64,000 nt of DNA from JAJCYL01 sp965206015. GTDB lineage: Bacteria > Bacteroidota > Bacteroidia > Cytophagales > Cyclobacteriaceae. Both the position numbers and the translations under genes were made by a program. The stretch covers positions 186,001 to 250,000 of the forward strand of contig CBDBIW010000004.1 of NCBI GenBank assembly GCA_965206015.1, read 5' to 3'. Under the pieces are notes generated by a model. It did not search any database. It saw only the letters and a program-made list of their open reading frames with translations, and was not told where the DNA came from. This document shows, piece by piece, positions 1 to 7,713 of this stretch (position 1 is the stretch's first letter; every line of letters starts with the position of its first letter).

Positions 1-1
1 A

Positions 2-865
2 GAATGCAAGCAATTCAATGAATTGGAAGATTACTACAAAAAAAACCTAAAATCGGAAAGCCCTCTTTTTGTCAAAGGAATCGACAATACTCATTTCACT
101 GATTTTAGGAAAAATAATCTTGTGGAATTCTTTCAATTATTTGATTCTTCAATTGGAGTGGAACAATCTGATTTTGAAGAGTTTTTACAGGTTATCAGGA
201 AATATGAACGATCTGGAATTTTTGTCAAACTCTCTGACAAGGAGGTTCAAAAGATAGAACAGTTTGCAGACTCCCTTTCAACAAAGACAAATCTTGAAGC
301 CAGATTAGCAAATCAGGAGTTACTAAATCTTATGTCGGTATATGAAAATGCCAAAAATATATGGGCTAGTAGCCTTTCAAATGATATTCGTGATACTCAA
401 ATGTTTGAGAACTTTTTATGGTTAAAGGAAAATTTAATTGCCGATAGAAAGTGCATCATTTGGACAACCAACTCACATGGTCATAAAGATTTTAAAAGTG
501 TAAGTCATCTAAAACCTTTTGAGCGAGATAAGACAAACTTTGGGACATTGTTAAATGCTAAATTTCCAGATCAAGCATATCATATTGGTTTTTCTTCTTT
601 AACAGGATCATATGGAAGGTTCTACACTGAAAACAAGTCAATTAAAACTTCAAGAAATTCTCTGGAACGTACTTTTTATGAAGTTTCAAACAGTTCAACA
701 GCCTTTCTGGATTTCAATACTTTAAACCAGTCATATCCTGATTCTTCATTTACCATGAGTCCGTTTGGCCATATATCGATGAAAGGTAAATGGCTTGATT
801 TGTTTGATGGATTGATTTTGCTAAAGAATATGCAACCTTGCGATGCTGAAAAGGTGGACTATTGA
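2..865 (+). CDS. Erythromycin esterase-like protein, 3' part
   Basis: The frame is open to the left edge, so the start lies outside the window; the first in-window start-like codon is a TTG at 23. About 287 residues remain, the C-terminal two thirds of a usual family member. Family-like segments are RDTQMFENFLWL (about residues 123-134 counted from the TTG), the hydrophobic strand IIWTTNSHGHK (145-155), where family members carry a catalytic-region histidine, and YHIGFSSLTGSYGRF (186-200). Members are hydrolases, a few of which open macrolide rings; most have unknown substrates. It runs opposite to the following accessory genes. Macrolide resistance should not be assumed. Confidence 0.75.
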   Translation, partial: ECKQFNELEDYYKKNLKSESPLFVKGIDNTHFTDFRKNNLVEFFQLFDSSIGVEQSDFEEFLQVIRKYERSGIFVKLSDKEVQKIEQFADSLSTKTNLEARLANQELLNLMSVYENAKNIWASSLSNDIRDTQMFENFLWLKENLIADRKCIIWTTNSHGHKDFKSVSHLKPFERDKTNFGTLLNAKFPDQAYHIGFSSLTGSYGRFYTENKSIKTSRNSLERTFYEVSNSSTAFLDFNTLNQSYPDSSFTMSPFGHISMKGKWLDLFDGLILLKNMQPCDAEKVDY

Positions 866-880
866 TATCCGCACAATTAT

Positions 881-997
881 GCCCAACGTCCAGCTAAAAT
901 GAGTATGCACCCCAGTTGCTAGAAGCACTGAAGTTTCCAGTTTGCATAGTCCTATCAGATAACTCAGTTCGCATATTCATTTTAGTGTCTGTTAGAT
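881..997 (-). repeat. attC-like imperfect palindrome A
   Basis: The left arm (881-911) and right arm (966-997) are inverted copies: CTAAAATGAGTATGC matches the reverse complement of GCATATTCATTTTAG with one mismatch, and the outer CAACGTC pairs loosely with CTGTTAG. On the minus strand the site starts ATCTAAC (RYYYAAC box) just after the stop of the lipoprotein gene and ends GTTGGGC (GTTRRRY box). An inner block resembling GAAGTTTCCAGTTTGC recurs in sites D and F. The layout matches integron attC sites. The role is inferred. Confidence 0.65.
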
Positions 998-1001
998 TTT
1001 G

Positions 1002-1637
1002 TTATCGTTGCTTTACTACACCCTTTTTTAATTGCTTCATTCCTTTTTCAAAGGCTTTTGTGATCGCAGTTAATTCTGTGGTTGGGTTAACTCTTGTTTC
1101 TCCATTATTCTCATTGATGATCAAAGGATTAATCTTCGTATTGATCTGAAATTTGCTTTCAGTCAAATTAACTTTTGTATCGATTATTCTGAAAAGTAGG
1201 CTGGCACTATTTGTTTCGCTTTCTTGATAATAATGTGAGTTATACTTATCTAGTTCTAGAGGAGTGTAAGAGCCAAAAGCCGCCCCTTTTTTCGAACTAA
1301 TCTTCTTAACATATAAAATGTAGCGGCTATTCGTTTTAGTTGCAAGAATGGAAATTATGGAGTCGGGGACAGAGTTACGGTAAAATTGCTCTTTACCAAT
1401 GCCTTCATTTGCTAGATCATATTCAAGTTCTGGAATAAATTTCAATTTATTTGATTCAGACAGAATTTTACTGCCAGTTTGAAACAAATTGTATTGTTGG
1501 ATTTCAGGTAAATTTTTAATGTCCATCATAAGAATTTCTTCTCCCACAACTATTTGAGGGAGAGCAGAATACTTAATTATTTTGGTACTTGAACATGCTG
1601 TAAAAAGTACTAGAAGGAAAAGGTTTGTTTTCTTCAA
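1002..1637 (-). CDS. Predicted lipoprotein, unknown function
   Basis: 211 residues. It begins MKKTNLFLLVLFTACSS, a lipoprotein signal with Cys15 as the lipidation site. The start is TTG at 1637, overlapping the TGA stop of the upstream gene (TTGA), so translational coupling is likely. The mature part is rich in Ser, Asn and Lys and shows no recognised domain. Site A follows its stop within a few bases. With the upstream beta-barrel-like gene it probably forms a two-gene envelope unit. Confidence 0.7.
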   Translation of the reverse strand: MKKTNLFLLVLFTACSSTKIIKYSALPQIVVGEEILMMDIKNLPEIQQYNLFQTGSKILSESNKLKFIPELEYDLANEGIGKEQFYRNSVPDSIISILATKTNSRYILYVKKISSKKGAAFGSYTPLELDKYNSHYYQESETNSASLLFRIIDTKVNLTESKFQINTKINPLIINENNGETRVNPTTELTAITKAFEKGMKQLKKGVVKQR

Positions 1638-2203
1638 AACTGAATTCCAAGATTAAATGAAAGACTGCTCAGCGTTATCTTAGAGTTAATGAATTCAACT
1701 TGATTTGTTGAAGGGTCTATTAAAATTGCCCTACCATCAGCTATATTTTGAATGTTTATTCCAATCGCAGGAAGAAAACTTATTTTTCTTCTTTTTATTA
1801 TATATCCAAGTCCGGATGAGAAATGAAATCCTTTCTCGAATTCCTGACTGATTTTTAGAGCAGTACCTAAATTCAAAAAAGCGAATAGAGAGTTCTCATC
1901 ACTACTTATAAATCTTCTCACTTCGAGGAAGACTGGCAGAGTATTGTGTTGTGGATTATGATATCCGTCTAACCCTAAGCCTAATCCTACTGAAGTTTTA
2001 GAATTAACAAAAATGCCATAAGATATTCTTAGTCTAAAAGCTTTACTTTGATTAACGAATTCAACTTGATTATCATAATTGATATTGCCAATTCCTGATA
2101 AATAGCCGCCATCTATTTTAAAGTAGTTTTCTTTTGACTGACCTGAGGCTTTGCTGACAAACATATAAGCAGCCAAAGAAAGTATTATTGATATTCTAGT
2201 CAT
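1634..2203 (-). CDS. Small outer-membrane beta-barrel-like protein
   Basis: The frame is open further upstream, but the sensible start is ATG 2203, giving MTRISIILSLAAYMFVSKASGQ, a Sec signal ending before Ser-Lys-Glu. This start also keeps the gene clear of the 12-bp hairpin at 2221-2252. The mature protein of about 168 residues alternates polar and hydrophobic residues and ends in LSFNLGIQF, an aromatic C-terminus typical of outer-membrane barrels. Function unknown. Confidence 0.65.
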   Translation of the reverse strand: MTRISIILSLAAYMFVSKASGQSKENYFKIDGGYLSGIGNINYDNQVEFVNQSKAFRLRISYGIFVNSKTSVGLGLGLDGYHNPQHNTLPVFLEVRRFISSDENSLFAFLNLGTALKISQEFEKGFHFSSGLGYIIKRRKISFLPAIGINIQNIADGRAILIDPSTNQVEFINSKITLSSLSFNLGIQF

Positions 2204-2220
2204 ACTGGAAAAACTTAAAT

Positions 2221-2252
2221 CACTTGGTCGGCTAAGAAATGCCGACCAAGTG
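2221..2252 (-). terminator. 12-bp perfect hairpin between two minus-strand genes
   Basis: CACTTGGTCGGC and GCCGACCAAGTG form a perfect 12-bp stem with an 8-base loop. On the minus strand it lies 10 bases after the stop at 2263 and is followed by a T-rich run. Most likely a terminator for the upstream pair of genes, though the T tract is interrupted. Confidence 0.6.
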
Positions 2253-2262
2253 ATGAAACTTA

Positions 2263-2775
2263 TTAATCTGTTAATACTATTCTTCCACCTCTCCAAGTAG
2301 AACCTCTTCTTCCCATACCGTAGCAAACTATGTTGAAATCCTTAGGTTTTTTTGGAGACCCATACGTTGGATTCGTACTAGATCCTCCTGTTTTGATTCC
2401 TATTTGGGCTGTATTCCAATCGAAAACCTTGCTAATCTTATTTTCATTGGTTTTCAGTGATTTCCAGTTAGTGTAAACAAAGTTCATATTGTTCCATTCT
2501 GGATCATCGAAAATAACAACGGCTTCTGGTTTACCATTGATATTCTTACCTTTCTTCTTGAGTTCTTTTACCGCATTTTCAACCAATTTTCGGACTGCCT
2601 TATTGAAATCCTTTCCTGAATATTCCAAATGCGTGACGCTGTTGCCAGTTAGGCTCTTGATAACATCTTGAATTGGTTTATAAACCCATATTTTGACTAA
2701 TTGCTGGTCATTAGGGAGTGGAAAATTCGTGAATAAGTTACGAGCAGGGGTAGTTCCTGATACATACTCTTCCAT
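2263..2775 (-). CDS. Hypothetical protein overlapping the preceding gene
   Basis: About 170 residues from ATG 2775 (MEEYVSGTTPARN). The frame stays open to 2883, with another ATG at 2796. Any start overlaps the end of the preceding lipoprotein gene (stop at 2738) by at least 38 bases. No signal peptide. A lysine-rich middle (ENAVKELKKKGKN) is followed by a hydrophobic strand (AVVIFDD). No family recognised. The overlap suggests either coupled translation or an old frameshift separating a C-terminal domain from the 378-residue protein. Confidence 0.55.
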   Translation of the reverse strand: MEEYVSGTTPARNLFTNFPLPNDQQLVKIWVYKPIQDVIKSLTGNSVTHLEYSGKDFNKAVRKLVENAVKELKKKGKNINGKPEAVVIFDDPEWNNMNFVYTNWKSLKTNENKISKVFDWNTAQIGIKTGGSSTNPTYGSPKKPKDFNIVCYGMGRRGSTWRGGRIVLTD

Positions 2776-3874
2776 ATTGATCCACAATGTATCCATTGAG
2801 TTCGTAATGAAAGTCAACAGGATTAACCACACCAGAACTTGGCCATGTTCCAATACCGGTGTATTTGAATGAGGCAATGGCATAGCCTAATTCAAGCTCA
2901 TCAATTTTGTTAGCCCACCAAATTCTTAGTCTTCTACTTTGGCTCTTGATTTTAACCCCAGTGGAGGCAAATAAAACATAATTCTGTGCCCATGTTTTTA
3001 TTTTAACTCTTTTGCGACTTTCGAATTTATCTATGCATTTTTCCGAAGGTCCAAATATTTTATTCAATACATTAGATCGGTATTCACAAACTTTAAGGTT
3101 GTCACGAATTTCGTCTCGTGTTGGTCCTGTTGAACCTCCTCCAGAGCCGCCTGAACCTCCTCCGGATCTTCCACCAGAGCCACCGGATCCGCCTCCACCA
3201 CCACATCGAGCAGCATGTAAAAAGCAATCATCTATTTGAATTGGTTCGATTAGCTCATTTTGCAAAGAAACATTATGAGAAACTAATAATGGAGAGCCAT
3301 TCGTTGCAGGAATAAGTCTGTTTGAGTTAATTTCATCGATAGCAAGGTCGATACTTTCTGCAGCTTCAACATTTGTGAATAAAACTCCATAATCAGTATA
3401 TCTGTAGACTGTACCGTCCACAACAACTTCTCTGTTCTGATTTAGAATTGATGCAAAATTTGGATCAGCAACAAGTTCATCTGCAAATGAGGCGTCAATA
3501 TCAACTTCGGGTAAGTCGTCATCGTCATAAGAAGTTCTGGCATTTTCGTCAATCATCCCTCGTTTAGCCAAGTCATTTAATCTAAAATTCACATATTCTT
3601 CAATTTTAGATTGTTCACTTTCCTCGAAAGTTGGCATAAGAGATTTGAATCCCACTTGTTCGAGTTCTCTGATTTGTGGTTTCAATCCATCCTCAAATTC
3701 AACGTCTTCATATTGATTTAAGAAAGAGCTTAAATCTTCTTTCGAAGTAAAATTTAATCTTCCTTGCTCAACTTTGATTTCTGGAAGTCGAGGTGAGATT
3801 AATTCATCTGTTTGGCATGAAAAAGTAGCCAAGAGCATCAAGATCGCTAGAAAACTGGTTTTTAGGTTTTTCAT
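2738..3874 (-). CDS. Lipoprotein with glycine-rich linker, unknown function
   Basis: 378 residues beginning MKNLKTSFLAILMLLATFSC, a lipoprotein signal with Cys20. The N-terminal part (about 25-220) is acidic and resembles the unannotated secreted proteins common in Bacteroidota. A low-complexity Gly/Ser/Arg linker of about 30 residues (about 223-252) connects it to a basic C-terminal module (SRKRVKIKTWAQN, then RRLRIWWANK) that ends with a cysteine pair (VCIRNYPC). The modular build suggests a surface protein with a separate, possibly processed or effector-like, C-terminal domain. That role is inference. Confidence 0.7.
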   Translation of the reverse strand: MKNLKTSFLAILMLLATFSCQTDELISPRLPEIKVEQGRLNFTSKEDLSSFLNQYEDVEFEDGLKPQIRELEQVGFKSLMPTFEESEQSKIEEYVNFRLNDLAKRGMIDENARTSYDDDDLPEVDIDASFADELVADPNFASILNQNREVVVDGTVYRYTDYGVLFTNVEAAESIDLAIDEINSNRLIPATNGSPLLVSHNVSLQNELIEPIQIDDCFLHAARCGGGGGSGGSGGRSGGGSGGSGGGSTGPTRDEIRDNLKVCEYRSNVLNKIFGPSEKCIDKFESRKRVKIKTWAQNYVLFASTGVKIKSQSRRLRIWWANKIDELELGYAIASFKYTGIGTWPSSGVVNPVDFHYELNGYIVDQYGRVCIRNYPCS

Positions 3875-3905
3875 CTAATTACTTTGTTTAAAGGTTACTA
3901 ATAAA

Positions 3906-4023
3906 ATCTAACGTCCAGCTAAAATCCGTTGGCTGGACATCTGCAAATATCGATAAAGCATCTAATCCCACAAACCTTTGAAAGTATCTCGGTTAGCCTA
4001 TGGATTTTTAGCGTCTGTTATGT
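3906..4023 (-). repeat. attC-like imperfect palindrome B
   Basis: The left arm TAACGTCCAGCTAAAATCC matches the inverted right arm TAACAGACGCTAAAAATCC, and the outer boxes are ATCTAAC (3906-3912) and GTTATGT (4017-4023). On the minus strand the site starts inside the stop codon of the Ada gene: the TAA at 4018-4020 is part of the TAAC box. It ends CGTTAGAT, a good GTTRRRY match. This is the clearest of the sites. Confidence 0.7.
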
Positions 4024-5076
4024 GCTGGTGTACTTTAGTTCATGATCCAATAGCCATTTTTTTCGTTCAATTCCACCTCCGTAACCTGTCATCTTCCCGT
4101 CTTTTCCAATCACACGATGGCATGGAATAATAATTGCAATACGGTTATGTCCGTTTGCTGAGGCCACTGCTCTTACTCCTTTTGGCTTATTAATACTTTC
4201 TGCCTGTTGTTGGTATGTGGAAGTCTTTCCGTATCCTATTTTTTTCAAGTTTGCCCATATCAAGTTTTGAAACTCCGTTCCGGGCGTGTCAAGCTTAACC
4301 TCAAAAGTTTTTCTTTTTCCATCGAAGTATTCAGCAACCTCCTTTTTTGCCTGTTTAGTGAACTTATTCTCCCCTGAAATAATATTAGCGTTTAATAGTT
4401 TTTGTAAATCTTTTAATTCCGTTTCGAGCATTCTTCTATCAACAAATTCAAGCAAACAAATTCCATTTTCAGTTGCACATATAAACATTGGCCCTAATGG
4501 GGTAGTCAGTCGGTTTATAAGTATTAGATTATTATCGATACTCTGTTTTGGTGATTTCCCAACAAGTTTTTTAAAAGTGTAACCAAATCCGCTTAATGAT
4601 TCATATCCTGTTTCAAATGCCGTGTTTGTCGTGTTTTTTCCTAGTTTTAATTCTTGAAAGGCGTTATTTATTCTGTACATTCTTTGGTATGCTTGAAAAG
4701 TCAAGCCATAATTTTTCTTAAACCATCTACGCACAACCTCCGGGCTAATCCCATTTTGTCTTAATTCATAATCAGTTATTTTATCTTTCGACTTTTCTTT
4801 CACCAATAGAATTGCAGTTTCAACCTGTTCCGGTGCTTGATTGGCATTTTCTGTGGGCTTACAAACTTTGCAAGGCCTGTAGCCATTATCTAAGGCTTCT
4901 TTAAAGGTTGTAAAAAACTCAACATTTTCTTTTTTGGGTTTTCTTGCTCTGCATGTTGCAATACAAAAAACAGCGGTAGTTTTTACACCAACAAAAAAGA
5001 TTCCCACAAAATTTTGTTTCCTGTCTAATAAAGCTTGGTAATATGATTCTATTTTCTTGTGGTCTGTAATCAACAT
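4018..5076 (-). CDS. ada: Ada-type bifunctional alkylation repair protein and transcription activator
   Basis: 352 residues, the normal length for Ada. The N-terminal domain has the zinc cysteines Cys38, Cys42, Cys69 and Cys72 (VFCIATCRAR and PCKVC), which remove methyl groups from phosphotriesters. An AraC-type helix-turn-helix follows (about 85-185). The C-terminal O6-alkylguanine transferase has the PCHRVIG active site with Cys319. It would repair methylated DNA and, once methylated, activate its regulon. The start abuts the stop of the upstream gene at 5077 with no gap, so the two are probably co-transcribed. Its stop codon lies inside attC-like site B. Confidence 0.95.
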   Translation of the reverse strand: MLITDHKKIESYYQALLDRKQNFVGIFFVGVKTTAVFCIATCRARKPKKENVEFFTTFKEALDNGYRPCKVCKPTENANQAPEQVETAILLVKEKSKDKITDYELRQNGISPEVVRRWFKKNYGLTFQAYQRMYRINNAFQELKLGKNTTNTAFETGYESLSGFGYTFKKLVGKSPKQSIDNNLILINRLTTPLGPMFICATENGICLLEFVDRRMLETELKDLQKLLNANIISGENKFTKQAKKEVAEYFDGKRKTFEVKLDTPGTEFQNLIWANLKKIGYGKTSTYQQQAESINKPKGVRAVASANGHNRIAIIIPCHRVIGKDGKMTGYGGGIERKKWLLDHELKYTST

Positions 5077-5847
5077 TTAAAAAATTGAGTTAAAGGATTT
5101 TTGATTCAATACTGTTTTTATTGTTTCCCCAAATTGGTTATACATTTTATCAAAAAGAAAATTACCCATACTAATGCGTTTTACGCCTAATTTGGTTAGG
5201 GTATTAAAATCCGCAAGGTTTGGCAAACACATAACATTTAACGGTAGGGTAGTGTGATTAACCATTTTCTCGATATCTTCATTAGCTGAAATACATGGTA
5301 GAAAAATACCATCAATGAAGTTCGAGTAATGATCTATTCTATCGATCGATTCTTCTAAAGCATTGGGCAATTGGAGAAGAAAAGTATCTATCCGTAGATT
5401 AATGAACATGTCCATATTTGCATCTTTGATCTTTTTGTGAATGCTGGCAAGTTTGCTGGCAAATTCATGAACATTAACAAGAGTTCTAGATCCACCCTTA
5501 ACCACAGAATCTTCAAGGTTAATTCCTACCACACCTAGTTGTGAAAGTTCTTCAATGTTAGAAAATACTGTTTCTGGGTCATTCCCATAACCCGCCTCCA
5601 AGTCCACACTTATTGGAAGCTCGGTATTTTCTGCAATTCTACTTATGATTAGTAAGTATTCAGAGAACGGCATGTTTTCTCCATCCTCATACCCTAACAT
5701 TGAGGCAATTGCGGCACTTGAAGTTCCTAACGCTTTAAATCCTAGTTTTTGTAGTTGTATCGAACTAGATACATCCCATAAGTTTCCCAGAATTAATGGG
5801 TCACTTTCATGATGGTAATTTCTGAAGTTTTCGAATTTTTGTTTCAT
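5077..5847 (-). CDS. Isocitrate lyase / PEP mutase family protein
   Basis: 256 residues, a TIM-barrel member of the PEP mutase/isocitrate lyase superfamily. Metal- and substrate-binding signatures are SVDLEAGYG (80-88, with Asp82 and Glu84) and GINLEDS (108-114). The family cleaves or forms C-C or C-P bonds on 2-methylisocitrate, oxaloacetate or phosphonopyruvate; the short length fits the uncharacterised branch close to carboxyphosphonoenolpyruvate mutase. It is directly followed by ada, and in many bacteria such a gene neighbours MGMT/Ada genes. The exact substrate cannot be told. Confidence 0.85.
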   Translation of the reverse strand: MKQKFENFRNYHHESDPLILGNLWDVSSSIQLQKLGFKALGTSSAAIASMLGYEDGENMPFSEYLLIISRIAENTELPISVDLEAGYGNDPETVFSNIEELSQLGVVGINLEDSVVKGGSRTLVNVHEFASKLASIHKKIKDANMDMFINLRIDTFLLQLPNALEESIDRIDHYSNFIDGIFLPCISANEDIEKMVNHTTLPLNVMCLPNLADFNTLTKLGVKRISMGNFLFDKMYNQFGETIKTVLNQKSFNSIF

Positions 5848-5856
5848 TGATTATTT

Positions 5857-6360
5857 CTATTTAATTGAATATGAAAGGTTTAGAATGAATCGGCTATTCA
5901 GAAATATAGATTCGTCTTGATAAGCTAAGCCAATACACAATGGAATTCCTATGTTCAATCTCTGAATCTGAGCATTAGGAAAAAAGCAAACTCCGCTAGT
6001 GTAGATCCATGATGATTGAGATTGTTCGGATTGAGAAGGTATGTTTGTAACCTCACCAAATATGTTAGTATTTAGTCTTATCGACTTGCTAAGTTCTGAG
6101 GAATTTACACTGGTACCGAAAAAGGAATAGTGTCCATAGCTATTCCCTTCAAGAATAAATGATCCCAGTTCCAAGAACAGGTTTTTGTGTGTTAAGCCGA
6201 TTCCCGCAGAAACGCCTTGACTAAAAGTAGACTCAGCATTTTTGAAGCTATAGTTCACCAATTGAGGTGATCTGGCAAAGACGTATATTCCAAATTCTTG
6301 TCCAAAAGCAAATTGAGAAATTGAAATTGTAAGGATTAGTGGCAGAAGGACTTTTTGCAT
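5857..6360 (-). CDS. Secreted beta-barrel-like hypothetical protein
   Basis: 167 residues with a Sec signal (MQKVLLPLILTISISQFAFG, cleaved near Gln21). The mature chain has alternating beta-strand patterns (LFLELGSFILEG, IPLCIGLAYQ), suggesting a small outer-membrane barrel. It ends 9 bases before the PEP-mutase-family gene and probably heads the three-gene cassette that ends in site B. Function unknown. Confidence 0.6.
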   Translation of the reverse strand: MQKVLLPLILTISISQFAFGQEFGIYVFARSPQLVNYSFKNAESTFSQGVSAGIGLTHKNLFLELGSFILEGNSYGHYSFFGTSVNSSELSKSIRLNTNIFGEVTNIPSQSEQSQSSWIYTSGVCFFPNAQIQRLNIGIPLCIGLAYQDESIFLNSRFILNLSYSIK

Positions 6361-6506
6361 ACTTGTTTTTAGTGCAAAGAAGTCAGAAGAGAGTATTACT
6401 CTGCAACCGAAAAATTGACGACCATTTTTTTTCTGACATACCCGACAGATAATACCGATAGCAACGTGCCAATGTTCATTAGAAATTTGCGGATGGCACT
6501 ACTGGC

Positions 6507-6668
6507 ACATAACGCACAGCTATGATGAGTGGGGATTAGAATGCACTAATCTTTCCAACTCCTCAAAGCCACACTTTGATTTAAATTTATTAATTGTGGC
6601 GGACTTTCCAATCCCCACTAAACTTTCGTAACCGGTAAAACCCCATTCATTCATAGGTTTTGTTAGCA
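6507..6668 (-). repeat. attC-like imperfect palindrome C
   Basis: Left arm ATAACGCACAGCTATGATGA and right arm TTCATTCATAGGTTTTGTTAG pair as inverted copies. The inner AGTGGGGATT has a second perfect partner AATCCCCACT, so two alternative folds exist. On the minus strand it starts GCTAAC, four bases after the stop of the ankyrin gene, and ends GCGTTATG. To its left, 6361-6506 is the leader of the next cassette; it holds a smaller inverted pair (GTGCCA and TGGCAC) and no gene that I can see. Confidence 0.65.
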
Positions 6669-6672
6669 ATAT

Positions 6673-7344
6673 TTAAAACATAAGAAGTTTCATATACTGC
6701 TCTTTTCTCTTACGTTCCCGTTCTGCCATTTCTTTTATCAACCTATCTTTTTTAAGTACAAGTTTCTTGCATTTTGGAGAAGTGTATCTACCAATGGCAT
6801 CTATGGCTGAAATTTCATTCGAATCCTTTTTATAGATAGAGAAATTCTTCTCAAATATTAAATAGTTGCAAATGCGATCTCGGTCATTTGATATTATTGA
6901 TATTAAAGTGGTTAAATCTGGATTTACTCCATTTGATTCTAATAATTGAAATACTTCAAGACTTTGCGATCTGTCTATACTTTTGGAGGATTTGATTCTT
7001 TCATTAGATAATTTAGCTCCGTTTTCGATTAGTCCTTTAATCAACCTTTGGTTATTTTTATCCACAGCTAGATCAATTGCTGTCAATGAGTCTTTGTTGA
7101 GAACATTCAAATCAGCACCACTTCCAATAAGCAATTCTGCCATTTGTATTTTAGAGTTCATAATTGCATAATGGAGAATTGGAATACTATCAACCATCAA
7201 ATTTAAGTTAGCCTCATTGTTAATTGCCTCATTAAATAAGTCAATATTCATAGTATTTACACTTTCAATTAATTTGTCATTAGAGCTTTGACATGCTGAT
7301 ATGAAAGTCATTATTACGAATATAAAGTAATATCGATTTTTCAT
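6673..7344 (-). CDS. Ankyrin-repeat lipoprotein
   Basis: 223 residues. MKNRYYFIFVIMTFISACQSS is a lipoprotein signal with Cys18. Ankyrin-type repeats follow at about 25-115, with the characteristic pattern PILHYAIMNSKIQMAELLIGSGADLNVLNKDS-LTAIDLAV (shown in two parts) and a weaker repeat near 130-175. The C-terminus is a charged Arg/Lys/Glu helix. It probably acts in protein binding at the envelope, possibly as an immunity-type partner. The stop is followed at once by attC-like site C. Confidence 0.75.
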   Translation of the reverse strand: MKNRYYFIFVIMTFISACQSSNDKLIESVNTMNIDLFNEAINNEANLNLMVDSIPILHYAIMNSKIQMAELLIGSGADLNVLNKDSLTAIDLAVDKNNQRLIKGLIENGAKLSNERIKSSKSIDRSQSLEVFQLLESNGVNPDLTTLISIISNDRDRICNYLIFEKNFSIYKKDSNEISAIDAIGRYTSPKCKKLVLKKDRLIKEMAERERKRKEQYMKLLMF

Positions 7345-7375
7345 TTGTATGGTCGTTTAGAATTGGAACTATTAT

Positions 7376-7570
7376 TGCTAACGTTTAGTATATGGCAAGT
7401 AGAGCAGTAGAAAACGATGAACTTTCAAGTTTGCACTGAGCCAAATCGTTGTATTTTGTTTTTATCTTATTCATTTTAAAAGCCAAATCAACGATTTGGC
7501 GGTATTGGTAAAATAGCATTGAACTTTCGTAAACCACTGAACGCCCTATTTGCTATATACAGTGTTGTAC
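7376..7570 (-). repeat. attC-like imperfect palindrome D
   Basis: Outer arms TAACGTTTAGTATATGGC and GCTATATACAGTGTTG are inverted copies, extended by CAAGTAG against CTATTTG. An inner perfect pair CCAAATCGTTG / CAACGATTTGG forms a second stem. The block CTTTCAAGTTTGCA matches the inner block of site A. On the minus strand it starts GTACAAC, four bases after the stop of a small coding remnant, and ends CGTTAGCA. At 195 bp it is the longest of the set. Confidence 0.65.
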
Positions 7571-7574
7571 AAAG

Positions 7575-7709
7575 TTATTTTCCTTGAATATTCCATTCTG
7601 GATTTAGCCTGTTTATCAGCTCTAATTCAATAGTAGTTCTAAAAGAATCAGGTTCAATAAGTATTGTTTTAAATGTAATTTCATTTTTATTTTCTAGCTC
7701 ACTTCTCAC
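7575..7709 (-). pseudogene. C-terminal coding remnant cut off by the ISAzo13 element
   Basis: A 44-codon minus-strand frame ends at 7575, two bases from the GTTG box of site D. It reads SELENKNEITFKTILI and ends ELINRLNPEWNIQGK. The RLNPEWN ending resembles the C-terminus of GIY-YIG-type proteins (weak inference). A TAA lies just upstream at the insertion point, and no continuing frame is found across the element, so the gene was probably already broken. GTG at 7709 could start a tiny ORF. Confidence 0.35.
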
Positions 7710-7713
7710 TTAG

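Noticed and set aside
2..865. Macrolide resistance gene
   Set aside because: Erythromycin-esterase-like homology only; most family members have unrelated or unknown substrates and the N-terminus is outside the window.
3012..3315. Proline-rich plus-strand ORF
   Set aside because: It is the antisense of the Gly-rich linker of the minus-strand lipoprotein.
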